Origin: Lodderomyces elongisporus
Taxonomy: Eukaryota; Ascomycota; Pichiomycetes; Serinales; Debaryomycetaceae
Direction of reading: 5' to 3'
Assembly: GCF_030384665.1 (NCBI RefSeq)
Contig: NC_083675.1
Location: 1,360,001 to 1,424,000, forward strand
DNA length: 64,000 bases
Part shown: in pieces, positions 42,346-52,228 of the stretch
How the letters are laid out: each line of letters begins with the position of its first letter
Position numbering within the stretch: position 1 is the stretch's first letter
Made by a program: the position numbers and the translations under genes
The notes under the pieces: model-generated
Told to the model about the DNA's origin: nothing
Database searches by the model: none
Seen by the model: only the letters and a program-made list of their open reading frames with translations

Positions 42346-43562
42346 TTATTGAGATGCACATTGAACTCCTGGGTGACCACCACGTCCATCTTCATCGTCA
42401 GAATCATAAGCGTCAGCTCTTCTTCTTTGTTGGTGCTTAGATGGATCGTATTTGGCCATCTCGCAATCATCGACAACAGCGCCTGCAGGAATCTTGACTT
42501 CTTTTCTTGGTGGCAAAATAGATGCCAATTCTTTCAATTTGTCCTCATCAGCAAAATGACTATCTGGGAATTTAACTGAGAATTGGATAATCAAGTTACC
42601 TCTACCAGACTGCCTGTAAATTGGCATACCTTGCCTTCAACGACTTTCAATTCACCTGGGGAAATAACTTCACCTGGAGTAACTTGAATCTTGATCCATT
42701 CACCGGAAATATGTTTGAATGCAATTTCTCCTCCTGCCAATGCGGTCAACAAATCCACCTCGTATTCTTTGAACAAATCATTGCCTTTTCTTTGGAAATC
42801 GGCATTTGGTTTTTCATCAACGATGAAAATAACATCACCAGGTGTGATACCTGGTTCTTGGTCACCTTCGCCACTAAAAACAATTCTTTGGCCATCTTTC
42901 ATACCAGGATCAACGTGGACCTGCAAGATCTTTCTTTCTTGCTCAGTCTTTTTACCTCTACAACGAGTACATCTGTCCTTTGCATCCATAATGTCACCGG
43001 TACCATTACACTTGTCACACACGGTTTGAAATCTTTGTATCATTGGACCCATTTGTCTGGTGACAAATTTCATACCTGAACCATGACAATCAGAACATTG
43101 CTGTACTTTGCCCTTGGCACCACCTCTACCTTCACATTCTGTACATAAGATGGTCTTGTTCAAGGCCAATTTAGTAGTTTTACCCTTGTACAAATCTTCC
43201 AAAGTGCACGAGATGCTGTGCTTGATGTCTTTTCCTCTAGTTGGTCTTTGTGGACCACCGGCTCCACCAAAACCACCACCAAAGAATTGTGAGAAGATGT
43301 CATCGGCATTCATACCAGCACCGCCAGCACCGGCACCGGATAAACCTTCTTCACCATACTGGTCATAAATATCTCTTTTTTGCTCATCAGACAAGATCTC
43401 GTACGCATGAGAGATCTCCTTAAACTTTTCGGCTGCTTCTGGTGTAGGGTTCTTATCAGGGTGGTATTTCAAAGCTGCTTTTCTGTATGCCTTCTTCAAC
43501 TCTGTGTCCTGTGCGTTTGGCGCTACTCCAAGCACGTCATAAAATTTAGTATCTTTAACCAT
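42346..43562 (-). CDS. YDJ1: Type I Hsp40 Ydj1, interrupted by a one-base frameshift
   Basis: J domain with HPD (YHPDKNP) at the N-terminus, Gly/Phe-rich linker ([11 protein letters not shown]), four zinc-binding CxxCxGxG-type repeats ([32 protein letters not shown]), substrate-binding domains, and a C-terminal CASQ farnesylation box. It is the cytosolic co-chaperone of Hsp70. The frame from 43562 runs 311 good codons to EGK at 42630, then continues as 12 unrelated residues to a stop at 42591. The true continuation, starting [16 protein letters not shown] at 42627, lies in another frame. The sense strand reads GGCAAGGTATGCC where one more G would restore Glu-Gly-Lys-Gly-Met-Pro and about 405 residues in all. 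This is either a sequencing error or a real truncation that loses the dimerisation region and prenyl box. Confidence 0.92.
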
Positions 43563-44503
43563 TATGTATGTTAGAAACTGTTGATGTAAATGTGTTTAAT
43601 GTGATTCCTTAGTGTATAAAGGCAAAAAAAAAAAATTTATATAAAAGAAAGAATGAAAGATAGAATGAAAGAAACAACTGTGATGAGGATCGACTGAGAT
43701 GCGCTTATATTAACTATGGTATCAAAAGATTGATCAAATGTGAATAGGCCTAGTGGGTTCAAATTTGTAGAAAGATGTATTGCTTTATAATCTCCACTTC
43801 TTTTCAATAAATAAATTGAAAGTATGTCTAAAATATCTATGAATATGTATGCCTTTGAACAAATCTAGGGAAGAAAAGCAAAAGTGTAATTATCGAATGG
43901 CGACTTGTAAGTGGATTTGGAAGAGCTTTAAATATATGTAAATAAGTGTATAATTTTTTTTCCCTTTTTTTTTTCTTTTTTTTTTTTTTCTTTTTTTTTT
44001 TTCGTCTTCAGTCTTCAGTCTTCAGTCTTTCTGTGTCCATATTAAAATTCAGAGCGAAGATGAAAATAAATAAAAAAAAAAAATAAATAAAAAAAATAAA
44101 AATAAAAATAAAAAAATTTCAAATTGAATTCAAATCCTAAAGTTTAATGTATTGAAAAATTTACCATTACTAATACCAATCTTACAAAACATAACAGAGT
44201 CTATTTTGGACATTAAACTAAGCGCCGTTTACTAGCTTTTATAGATGAATACCAACAAATATTACCAATGACTATAGCCAGTGGTATATACATATATATA
44301 CCCAATACAAAAGAAAGAGCTTTCTTAAACCCATTTTATACAAAACTGGTGGTTGCAATAGAATTTGAAATAGTTGTGGTAGATTACGTAACTCTTGATT
44401 TATTATTAGTTGGTGTATATAAGAATTTGTTGCTAACCGCTTACATAAGATATCACAAAATTTTTTTTTTTTTTTCTTTTCGTTTTTCGCTTTTTGCTTT
44501 TTG

Positions 44504-44522
44504 CACGTGGAAAATTCTAGAA
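44504..44522. promoter_or_regulatory. E-box abutting a perfect three-unit heat-shock element
   Basis: CACGTG at 44504-44509 is followed directly by GAAAATTCTAGAA at 44510-44522, which fits GAAnnTTCnnGAA exactly (Hsf1 site). It lies about 950 bases upstream of the YDJ1 start, and YDJ1 is a known Hsf1 target in yeast. The distance is long, so assignment to YDJ1 is inference. Confidence 0.5.
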
Positions 44523-44638
44523 ACCATACAAAACTACACACACACTACACACACACTACACACTACACACTACACACACTAGACTTTTTTCAATCTGCGC
44601 TCTATATTCTACATACCACTCACTATATTCAGGACATC

Positions 44639-44692
44639 TATAATCTCTGCTATAATCTCTGCTATAATCTCTGCTATAATCTCTGCTATAAT
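44639..44692. repeat. 12-bp tandem repeat, unit TATAATCTCTGC
   Basis: About four and a half copies in head-to-tail order, the last one diverged (TATAATTTCTC). Non-coding; downstream of SRV2 in that gene's orientation. Confidence 0.8.
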
Positions 44693-44917
44693 TTCTCTTT
44701 ATCATAAAAACATCAAATAGAGAAACTACAAAGTACTTTGGATTTGATAGATTACAAGACACCAATTCTTCTTTTATTCTTTTTTTTTATTTATTTTTCT
44801 TTATATCTCATTTTATATCATTTTTCTTCTTCTTTTTTTTTTTTTAATTCTATTCAAGTTGCTTCAAGCTGTATAAAATGTCCTAGCCTTGTATCCTTCT
44901 TGCTCATAAAGTTGCCT

Positions 44918-46705
44918 TTAACCAGCGTGTTCATTGATACTACTCACCAACTTGCCGTCCTTGATAGTAGATACAAATTGTTCAGGCACCGCTAATTCTT
45001 TGTAGTCATCATTTGCCTCTGGGACATTGATGTTCAATGCAGTTGAACTACTCGTAAATATTTGCACGTCGTGATCGATACTTTCTTGAGACAAGTAGAT
45101 ACTACCTTCATCAGATTTGTCTATACTGATCATTGGCACCAACCCAGTAACTTGCAAACCATATTTGTAGGATTTGATAAGTTCCACTCCTGAGACCAAT
45201 GAATCAATTACGACACCAATACTCTTGGTCTCTGAAATAGAAACGGCGTTGGCCTTACCTTTAATCTGAATGGTGACATCCGAACAATTACCAATAAACA
45301 CAGATTGATGCATCTCGGTTTCAATAGCAATTGTTTGCAAACCTTCCGCCTTTAAATCGTCTTTGGTATAGTTTTGAATAATCCATTTAGTACCATCCAC
45401 TAATTCCTTCTTTGGTGGTCTCTTGACAGCAGCACCAGCACCAGCACCGGCACCAACACCAGTACCGGCATCTGCAGATGCAGATGCAGCTGCTGAAGAG
45501 GTTGATCTGGAAAGATTCTTTGGTTTCTTTGGAGCAACAGGTGGTTGCTTTCTTAATTCGGGGTTCTTGTGTGTCATCTCGGACTTTTCCACTTTTTTCA
45601 ATCCAGAAGTAACACTGGTTCCTTGGTTCAATTGTGCAAATACAGCATTCATTCCACCACCCGTTGCAGCTGAGCCAGAGTTTGCAGCAGATCCCGCGGA
45701 AGAATCTTCAAAGATTGACGCAGGAGGTGGTGGAGGAGGAGGAGGTGCTGGTACAGAAGAAGTACCTGATCCAGCAGGCGTAGGCACAGGTGCAGGAGCA
45801 GTGGTGTTTGAGCTGGATGGAGCACTTTCCCCAGAACTGAAATGTTTTTCGACAGCAGCTGCAAACGATGTGCCGTTTGGATTCCATGAAGGACCAGTCG
45901 TATGATACTCCTTGACATATGCTTTTAATTCGTCAAAAATTTTGGAAACTTGATTGACCCATTGGACATGAATAGGGTCTTTTCCCTTGAAATCCCTCAA
46001 TACTCTGTCCAACCAAAATTTGGCACTATCTTTGGTATCAGAAATATACGACACGGGAGTTGGAACTCCAATCCAAAAGAATATGGCACCACTCTCGCTG
46101 ATCGAGTTCAAGTGATTAAAAAATTCTGATTTACGATTAGCATCTTTCAAGTCATTGATCTTTGTTATTTTATCATTTAAGGGTGCCATAACCTTGACAA
46201 ATGCAGGGTCTGAATAGTCAGGTTTTTGAGATTGTGAGGCAATTTGTAAAAAACTCAATTGGTCTTTGAATGCTTGGCCAAACAAGTTTGCAGATTCTGC
46301 AACTATCGGATCAATTTGGCTGGACTCTTCAATTAAAGGAACAACATTTGCCTTTATGTATTCTTCAAAGGCTACAATTGATTTGGGCTTGGAATCCTCT
46401 TGTGGTTGAGTTGATCCAGAACCAGTAGATGTAACACCAGCAGAAGTTGACGCAGCTTGATTTTCTGTTGCAGTCGCACTTCCGGTTCCGTTTCCAGTTC
46501 CAGAACTTGTTTGTGAATTTGTATTGGTACTTTGAATGTTCTCTTGCAGATTGTCCAGATTTGGTTGTTGAAGTGCTCTTTGCTTGTTTGCTTCGTCTTG
46601 GAACACAGTTATGTCCTCAAGACGTGACGTTGCGGCCTCAAGTCTCTTGAGAATCGTCACAATATTGTAACCTTGCACGTTGAATTGATTCTCTTCGCTT
46701 GACAT
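44918..46705 (-). CDS. SRV2: Adenylate cyclase-associated protein Srv2/CAP
   Basis: 595 residues. The N-terminus has the RLEAATSRLEDI heptad that binds adenylate cyclase, followed by the helical CAP-N fold (residues about 110-280). A poly-Pro stretch (about 315-330) and a WH2-like segment (AVFAQLNQGTSVTSGLKKV ... MTHKNPELR) follow, then the CARP beta-helix that binds ADP-actin (about 430-590). It couples Ras-cAMP signalling to actin turnover. Ser/Ala/Gly/Thr-rich linkers are expanded (about 60-100 and 400-425). Intact, with start at the first ATG. Confidence 0.94.
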   Translation of the reverse strand: MSSEENQFNVQGYNIVTILKRLEAATSRLEDITVFQDEANKQRALQQPNLDNLQENIQSTNTNSQTSSGTGNGTGSATATENQAASTSAGVTSTGSGSTQPQEDSKPKSIVAFEEYIKANVVPLIEESSQIDPIVAESANLFGQAFKDQLSFLQIASQSQKPDYSDPAFVKVMAPLNDKITKINDLKDANRKSEFFNHLNSISESGAIFFWIGVPTPVSYISDTKDSAKFWLDRVLRDFKGKDPIHVQWVNQVSKIFDELKAYVKEYHTTGPSWNPNGTSFAAAVEKHFSSGESAPSSSNTTAPAPVPTPAGSGTSSVPAPPPPPPPPASIFEDSSAGSAANSGSAATGGGMNAVFAQLNQGTSVTSGLKKVEKSEMTHKNPELRKQPPVAPKKPKNLSRSTSSAAASASADAGTGVGAGAGAGAAVKRPPKKELVDGTKWIIQNYTKDDLKAEGLQTIAIETEMHQSVFIGNCSDVTIQIKGKANAVSISETKSIGVVIDSLVSGVELIKSYKYGLQVTGLVPMISIDKSDEGSIYLSQESIDHDVQIFTSSSTALNINVPEANDDYKELAVPEQFVSTIKDGKLVSSINEHAG

Positions 46706-47213
46706 TTATATTGTAATTGGTATATTTGTGAACTGAAATTGATGGAACTGGTCCAAAAGCACTAAGAAATGAATTGATTTGTTTTGTTGAAGTTTGAACG
46801 ATTCCGCGTAGTTGAGAAACTGCTCTCTCCTCTCTCCTTCTCCTGCTTTCCCCTTCCCCCCCCTTTCCCCGAGTTTAGTTTCAGTGTCGCATTATCTGTT
46901 TTTTTTTTCTTTTTACGTCAGCAGCTGGAGAGGTTCGAGTAATCAAGTTGAAGGACAGAAATTGTAGGTGGAAAAAAATATATATATTTAAAAACATCAA
47001 TAGTGATATATTTAAAGTATAGAAATAAATAATGTGTACAAAAACTCGCAATTGCTAACAATAATAAATAGGGAATTCACAATTGGCAAGAAAATAAGAA
47101 GAGGCAGAAGAGTCAAAAAAAAAAAAAGAAACAGGAATAGAATAGAGTGAACAAATAACAAAACCTACTTCTTTTGATCCTAATAGAAGTCATAGTAAAA
47201 GGAAAGGTCTGAT
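46706..47213. other. Divergent promoter region of SRV2 and ARP5
   Basis: 508 bases, with a CT/C-rich stretch near 46824-46870 and AT-rich DNA around 46976-47040. No gene or clear named site. Confidence 0.4.
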
Positions 47214-49553
47214 ATGTCTCCAACAAAAAATGAATCCACAGAGAATGCATTTCCACCACAAGAGATTCATTATCTCAAAGATGTCAGGATTGGATCAAAT
47301 AAACCTGAGCCTTTTTACCAAAATTATGCAAGAGATGTGCCAATTGCAATAGATTTGGGGACCTCGACATGGCGAGTAGGTCTAACAAATAGTACTGAAC
47401 CCAATAATGTGTTTCCAGGTATCATATCTCGACATAGAGATCGTAAAGCTTTGAAAACATTAACAATTATTGGAAATGATGTCTATACAGATGCCGCACT
47501 AAAGTCAACAACAAAGACACCTTATGATGGACCTTTGATAACTAACTGGGACTATATCGAATACATGTTGGATTATTCATTTGAACATTTGGGTGCTGAA
47601 AGTTCAGATGGAAAACTTCATAATCCAATAGTTATGACTGAACCCATCACATGCACTAGTAGTCAGAGAAAAAATATGTATGAGCTATTGTTTGATGCCT
47701 ACCAAGTTCCCAAAGTGGCATTTGGTTTAGACTCATTGTTTTCGTTTTATGCAAACACTAATGGACATTCGACTGGTTTGGTTATTGGCACAGGTAATGA
47801 ACTGACCTCTGTGATTCCCGTGATTGATGGAAAAGCTTTAATGACACAAGCAAAGAGGATAGATTGGGGAGGCGACCAATCGCAGCTGTATTTGTCGAAA
47901 TTATTGAGTTTGAAATATCCTTATTATCCAGGAAAATTGAACCAAACACACACAACAAACCTATTTAAGGATTTTTGCTATGTGCTGGAGAATTATGCAG
48001 AAGAGTTGAACCATATTTTGGATATGGACGTATTGGAAACCAAGGATATAGTAGTCCAAGCTCCAGTCGAAGTGCCTGTAAAGACAGAGACCAAAAAATC
48101 AGAGGAAGAATTGGCAAAGCAAGCTGAAAAAAGAAAAGAGCAGGGTAAACGATTGCAAAAACAAGCTCAACAGAAAAGATTGGAAAAACTTGCTCAGAAA
48201 AAGGAGGAATGGGAATATTATACAAAAATCCAAGAGGATAATGCACATTTGACCGCTGATGAATTTGAGAATGTCTTGCTTGATGCTGGTTTTGATGATC
48301 TTGCAGATTTCAAAAAATACATGGCTTCACTCGATAGGACTTTGAAAAGAGCAGCTCAACAAGATAATGAAGGAAATGAGGATGATGCAGAAGATGCAGC
48401 ACTTGATCCTACAACTGCATGGCCTCTTGCCGATGTACCAGATGATCAGTTGACTGAAGAACAAATTAAGGAGAAACGGAAACAGAAATTGCTCAAGGCG
48501 AACTTTGAAGCAAGAGAACGTAATCGCGAGTTGAAAAGACAAGAAGCCGAGGCAAAATCACAGTTGGAAAAAGAACAACAGGAATGGAGAGAGCGTGATT
48601 TGGATGATTGGTGTACACACAAAAAGCTTCATTTAGCTGAATTGATTAGCAAATACAAAGATACACAAAAGATGTTAGCCTCAATGAAGGATAGGAAATC
48701 TGCTGCTGCACAACAAAGGATGAAAAATATTGCCGATTTAGCAAATGATGAGGCCGACTCCACCTCAACAGCCTCGAGAAAGAGGCGCCGAAACGCAAAT
48801 GCTACTATTGATAATGATCCTAATGATACCTTTGGTGCAAAAGATGAGGATTGGAATGCTTACAGAGAGATTACGAACCAGAGCTTAGAAGAGGACATGG
48901 AAAAAGTCAATAAGAGCATTTTGGAGGTTGAGGAGGAATTGTTAAAGTATGATCCTACTTTCCATCACGAGGATACTTTTGCTGCCTCTAATAGCTTTGA
49001 TTGGAAAAACCTGGTTTTACACAAATTCATCCATGGACCAAGACCAAACATCACTATAGCAATGCAAGCAGAGGGACTTTCACCGGATGAGATTGCCAAC
49101 CACCCTGACATAATTAAGAAGAACCATCAAATACACCTCAACGTTGAAAGAATAAGAGTACCCGAGATCTTGTTTCAACCAAGTATAGGGGGTCTTGATC
49201 AAGCAGGTATCTGCGAAATATCGAGTGACTTGTTGAGAAAAAGACTAGATGGCAATTTCTTGTCCGGAGGTCAATCATTTGCAATGGCACAAAATGTTTT
49301 TATTACTGGTGGGTTAGCTCTTTTGCCTGGCTTTAAAAACAGAATTGAAAGGGACTTTAAAAGCTTCTTGCCTCTGGGTACGAAACTAAATGTTCGAATT
49401 GCACAAGATCCATTGTTAGATCCATGGCATGGTATGTGCAAATGGGCAAATAGTGAGGATTCGAAAATCGCTTATGTCTCAAAGGAAGAGTATGAGGAAC
49501 TTGGTCCAGAGTACATAAAAGAACACGGTTTAGGAAACGCGTGTATCTTCTGA
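47214..49553 (+). CDS. ARP5: Actin-related protein Arp5 of the INO80 complex
   Basis: 779 residues, near the yeast length. The actin fold begins PIAIDLGTSTWRVGL (phosphate loop 1) and includes EPITCTSSQRKNMYELLFDAYQVPKVAFGLDSLFSF, GLVIGTGNELTSVIPVIDG (second nucleotide loop) and VFITGGLALLPGFKNRI near the end. A long charged, coiled-coil insertion (about 295-600) breaks the fold, as is characteristic of Arp5. With Ies6 it drives nucleosome sliding by INO80. No defects seen. Confidence 0.94.
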   Translation: MSPTKNESTENAFPPQEIHYLKDVRIGSNKPEPFYQNYARDVPIAIDLGTSTWRVGLTNSTEPNNVFPGIISRHRDRKALKTLTIIGNDVYTDAALKSTTKTPYDGPLITNWDYIEYMLDYSFEHLGAESSDGKLHNPIVMTEPITCTSSQRKNMYELLFDAYQVPKVAFGLDSLFSFYANTNGHSTGLVIGTGNELTSVIPVIDGKALMTQAKRIDWGGDQSQLYLSKLLSLKYPYYPGKLNQTHTTNLFKDFCYVLENYAEELNHILDMDVLETKDIVVQAPVEVPVKTETKKSEEELAKQAEKRKEQGKRLQKQAQQKRLEKLAQKKEEWEYYTKIQEDNAHLTADEFENVLLDAGFDDLADFKKYMASLDRTLKRAAQQDNEGNEDDAEDAALDPTTAWPLADVPDDQLTEEQIKEKRKQKLLKANFEARERNRELKRQEAEAKSQLEKEQQEWRERDLDDWCTHKKLHLAELISKYKDTQKMLASMKDRKSAAAQQRMKNIADLANDEADSTSTASRKRRRNANATIDNDPNDTFGAKDEDWNAYREITNQSLEEDMEKVNKSILEVEEELLKYDPTFHHEDTFAASNSFDWKNLVLHKFIHGPRPNITIAMQAEGLSPDEIANHPDIIKKNHQIHLNVERIRVPEILFQPSIGGLDQAGICEISSDLLRKRLDGNFLSGGQSFAMAQNVFITGGLALLPGFKNRIERDFKSFLPLGTKLNVRIAQDPLLDPWHGMCKWANSEDSKIAYVSKEEYEELGPEYIKEHGLGNACIF

Positions 49554-49869
49554 TATTACTAGGATAAATCCAATAAAAAAAGAAAGAAAAAAAAAAAAAA
49601 AAGAAAATTGATTTAATACAGAGATTAATAGAAAAGAAGGTATAGAAGAAATGAAAAATGAAAATCGAAATTAAAAGAAATAATGATAACATTAAACATT
49701 GACAATAACAGTAAACAATGACAATGAGAGTAACAATGGGTATCTATTGGAGATGAAAATTCTACATCACTTGTTCCATCTACTTTTTTTTCTTCAAGTA
49801 TCTATATCCTTAAATAGATTTTAATTTTTTTGGTTCTTCTTCATCTTTTTCTTGTTTCCCTGCATCCCT
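49554..49869. terminator. Convergent 3' region of ARP5 and NOP2
   Basis: 316 bases, A-rich after ARP5 (A run near 49587-49603) and T-rich toward NOP2, so probably both poly(A) sites. The ACAATGA/AACAGTAAACA words near 49690-49735 are low-complexity. No gene. Confidence 0.4.
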
Positions 49870-51783
49870 CTACTTCTTTTTATCGCTCACGTCCTTTTTA
49901 GCATTTGGATTGATACCCTTTTTCCGTAAGCTAATCTTTTTCGACTTCTCCATCAATGCTTCATCCTCTTCATTATCGAAAGTAGCAAAATCGTCGTGGA
50001 TAATTCCTTCCTCGGCTGCTTCCGCTCTGGCAGCGTTTTCCTTTTCGCGTGCACCTGCTTTTGAAACGTCGTGTGGAGATGGAGCAATCTTTTTGAATTT
50101 GGCAACATAAAATCCATCGACATTGTACGTGTGTGGATAGTATCTTCTTGTCAAATTTAATTTAGGGTTAAAGTGCTTTCCTCTATAAGAGGTAAATCCT
50201 TCTTTACCAATGGCCAACCCGGTTTCCACTAGTTTAACATTTGGTCTTTTTCTTAAAGCGTAATCGACAACTGCTTCATTCTCATCCACGGCTACCGAAC
50301 ATGTAGAGTAAACAATAACACCTCCAGTTGGAGAGTTAGCATCAACTGAGTCTATTGCCGATAAAAGCAATTGCTTTTGCAAGTGAGGGATCTGTATAAA
50401 ATCCTTTTCAGTTCTACTCACTTTGACGCTTTCATCCTTGGCTATAACACCGGTACCTGAACATGGTGCATCCAACAAAATTCTGTCAAACCCTCCAATG
50501 ACTTTGGGAAACTCTCTTGCATCATAGTTACACACAATAGTATTCCTGCAGCCAAGTCTGTGAATATTAGCAATCAACGACTTTGTACGTGCCTTGTTTG
50601 CGTCATTTGCAAAAATACAACCGGTATTTTTCATCATTGCTGAGATATATGTTGTTTTACCACCCGGTGCTGCAGCCATATCCAATATTCTCTCATTCTC
50701 CTGAGGGTCCAATGCCATAACTGGCAAGAAAGATGAAGCAGCTTGAAGAATATACTGACCTGCCAAATATTCTGGCGTAGCACCAATAGGTACTTGGGAG
50801 TCAAAAATTTGCAAACCAACCTTGGTCCATGATCCAATGGGCTGCAAATTAACACCTCTATTCACCAAACTTTGAGCAAGATCACGTCTTCTTGTCTTTA
50901 AGGTGTTGGTTCTAATAGTAATTGGTCTTGCGATCTCGTTGGCTTCAAAAAACTCAATTGCTTCTGCTGGTGAAAACAAATTAAACAATTTATCAGCAAG
51001 AAACTCTGAATAACCAAAGTATTCACAAATATCCTTGATCAACCTTGTCACGTAATCTGTTCTTGATCTACCTTCCTCGGCCAAAGTCTTGAAATTCTCC
51101 AATACTTTGACAATCTCAAGCATTCGTGTCCTCACCATCGTGACATCTTGTGGACCTTGTGCCATCTCTTCTTCTTCTTCTTCAGTAGGCAAAACCTTGG
51201 CTCTGGGCTGTATCTGGCCCTCTTCAAGAAGTTCCTTTTGTGCTTCTTCTGCCTCAAGTTCTTCTTCTTCGTCCAACTGTTTGGAATACAATTCCATATT
51301 TTGAGCATTTAATCCTTCCAAATCTTCTTCATCTTCGTCATCATCTGAAAACATCGGTCTAGCACGATCATCTTCATCAGAATCAATATCTTCTAAACCT
51401 TCCTCACCTTCGAAATCTTCGACATCAAACTCATCGTTATCACCATCATCACCATTATCATCGTTTTCCTGATCTGAATCGTCAAATAATGATTTTTTGG
51501 CAGATGCCAATTCTTCGAAATCAACTTCTGGAAGTTCCTTTTCGGCTTTTTTGTTTACTGATATATTATCACGTGTATCCGTTTTCTTCTTCTTAATATT
51601 TTTATTACTTGGTAATTCATCTCTGTTTCTCTTTGTTGAAGGTTTGGTTTTTTCGTCGGTGACTTTTGCACTTGAATCTATCTTGCTTTTACTTTTTCCT
51701 TTCTGATCTTTCTTAGCTTTTGAAGCTTGAAATTCATCAAATGTAGGAGGTACTCCTTGCTTATTCTTTGCTCTACGACCCAT
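49870..51783 (-). CDS. NOP2: 25S rRNA cytosine-C5 methyltransferase Nop2
   Basis: 637 residues. A Lys-rich and acidic N-terminus (about 1-200) is followed by the RsmB/NSUN methyltransferase domain. Visible parts are the N-terminal RTNTLKTRRRDLAQSLVNRGV, SAM-binding LDMAAAPGGKTTYI at about 364-377, the DAPCSGTG motif near 436-443 and the catalytic YSTCSVAVDENE near 489-500. It methylates C2870 (S. cerevisiae numbering) of 25S rRNA and is essential for 60S assembly in the nucleolus. The start ATG is at the very edge of the divergent promoter shared with TRM6. Confidence 0.95.
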   Translation of the reverse strand: MGRRAKNKQGVPPTFDEFQASKAKKDQKGKSKSKIDSSAKVTDEKTKPSTKRNRDELPSNKNIKKKKTDTRDNISVNKKAEKELPEVDFEELASAKKSLFDDSDQENDDNGDDGDNDEFDVEDFEGEEGLEDIDSDEDDRARPMFSDDDEDEEDLEGLNAQNMELYSKQLDEEEELEAEEAQKELLEEGQIQPRAKVLPTEEEEEEMAQGPQDVTMVRTRMLEIVKVLENFKTLAEEGRSRTDYVTRLIKDICEYFGYSEFLADKLFNLFSPAEAIEFFEANEIARPITIRTNTLKTRRRDLAQSLVNRGVNLQPIGSWTKVGLQIFDSQVPIGATPEYLAGQYILQAASSFLPVMALDPQENERILDMAAAPGGKTTYISAMMKNTGCIFANDANKARTKSLIANIHRLGCRNTIVCNYDAREFPKVIGGFDRILLDAPCSGTGVIAKDESVKVSRTEKDFIQIPHLQKQLLLSAIDSVDANSPTGGVIVYSTCSVAVDENEAVVDYALRKRPNVKLVETGLAIGKEGFTSYRGKHFNPKLNLTRRYYPHTYNVDGFYVAKFKKIAPSPHDVSKAGAREKENAARAEAAEEGIIHDDFATFDNEEDEALMEKSKKISLRKKGINPNAKKDVSDKKK

Positions 51784-52228
51784 TAGTTGTTCTTTAGTTG
51801 ATTAGTATAAATGTTTCTGATTGTTTTTGATGTCTTGTTACTATTATTATTTATTTTTATTATTATTATTCTTAAATTTTTTTTTTTTATGAGAAGTTTT
51901 GTTTTCCAAAGGTTGTATTGATTGTAGAAAGTTGTCGTACTAGTTAAAATCTAGAGATGAGATGAGGTGAATTATTTCAGGGACAAAACTTTAAAGCGCA
52001 AAAACAAAAGAAAAAGAAAAAATTGTATCTACCAAACCGTGATTGACCCAAGCACTCATCAGCCAAATAACCCATTGAATTTAGCACTAACAGTACTACC
52101 ACCTCCAACACCACCAACACCACGAACATCACCACCAACACCATCAAACGGCAGGATTGCATTTACGAAAATTTTCAAACACTGTCGAAATCACCAAAAT
52201 TATACAAACAACTACTTTGGTCACAAAC
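51784..52228. promoter_or_regulatory. Bidirectional NOP2-TRM6 promoter with PAC and RRPE-like motifs
   Basis: 445 bases between divergent starts. Two overlapping GATGAG cores (PAC-like) lie at 51956-51966 and GAAAATTTTC (RRPE-like) at 52167-52176. Both motifs are known from promoters of ribosome- and tRNA-biogenesis genes. Short ACC-rich runs are at about 52097-52143. Confidence 0.45.

Larger units (their letters stand above)
43563..44917. other. YDJ1 promoter region and SRV2 3' end
   Basis: 1.36 kb. It has T-rich and A-rich runs (about 43960-44000, 44075-44115), ACTACACAC repeats at about 44533-44578, and a 12-bp TATAATCTCTGC tandem array at about 44639-44692. A perfect heat-shock element with an adjoining E-box is listed separately. 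No ORF of interest. Confidence 0.5.

Noticed and set aside
42624..42632. AAG/GTATGC in YDJ1 as a possible splice donor
   Set aside because: The correct protein sequence continues immediately after a single missing base, so there is no intron-sized gap and no acceptor; a frameshift explains it.
45423..45905. 160-codon plus-strand frame opposite SRV2
   Set aside because: Shadow of the Pro/Ala/Ser-rich linker of SRV2; no independent features.
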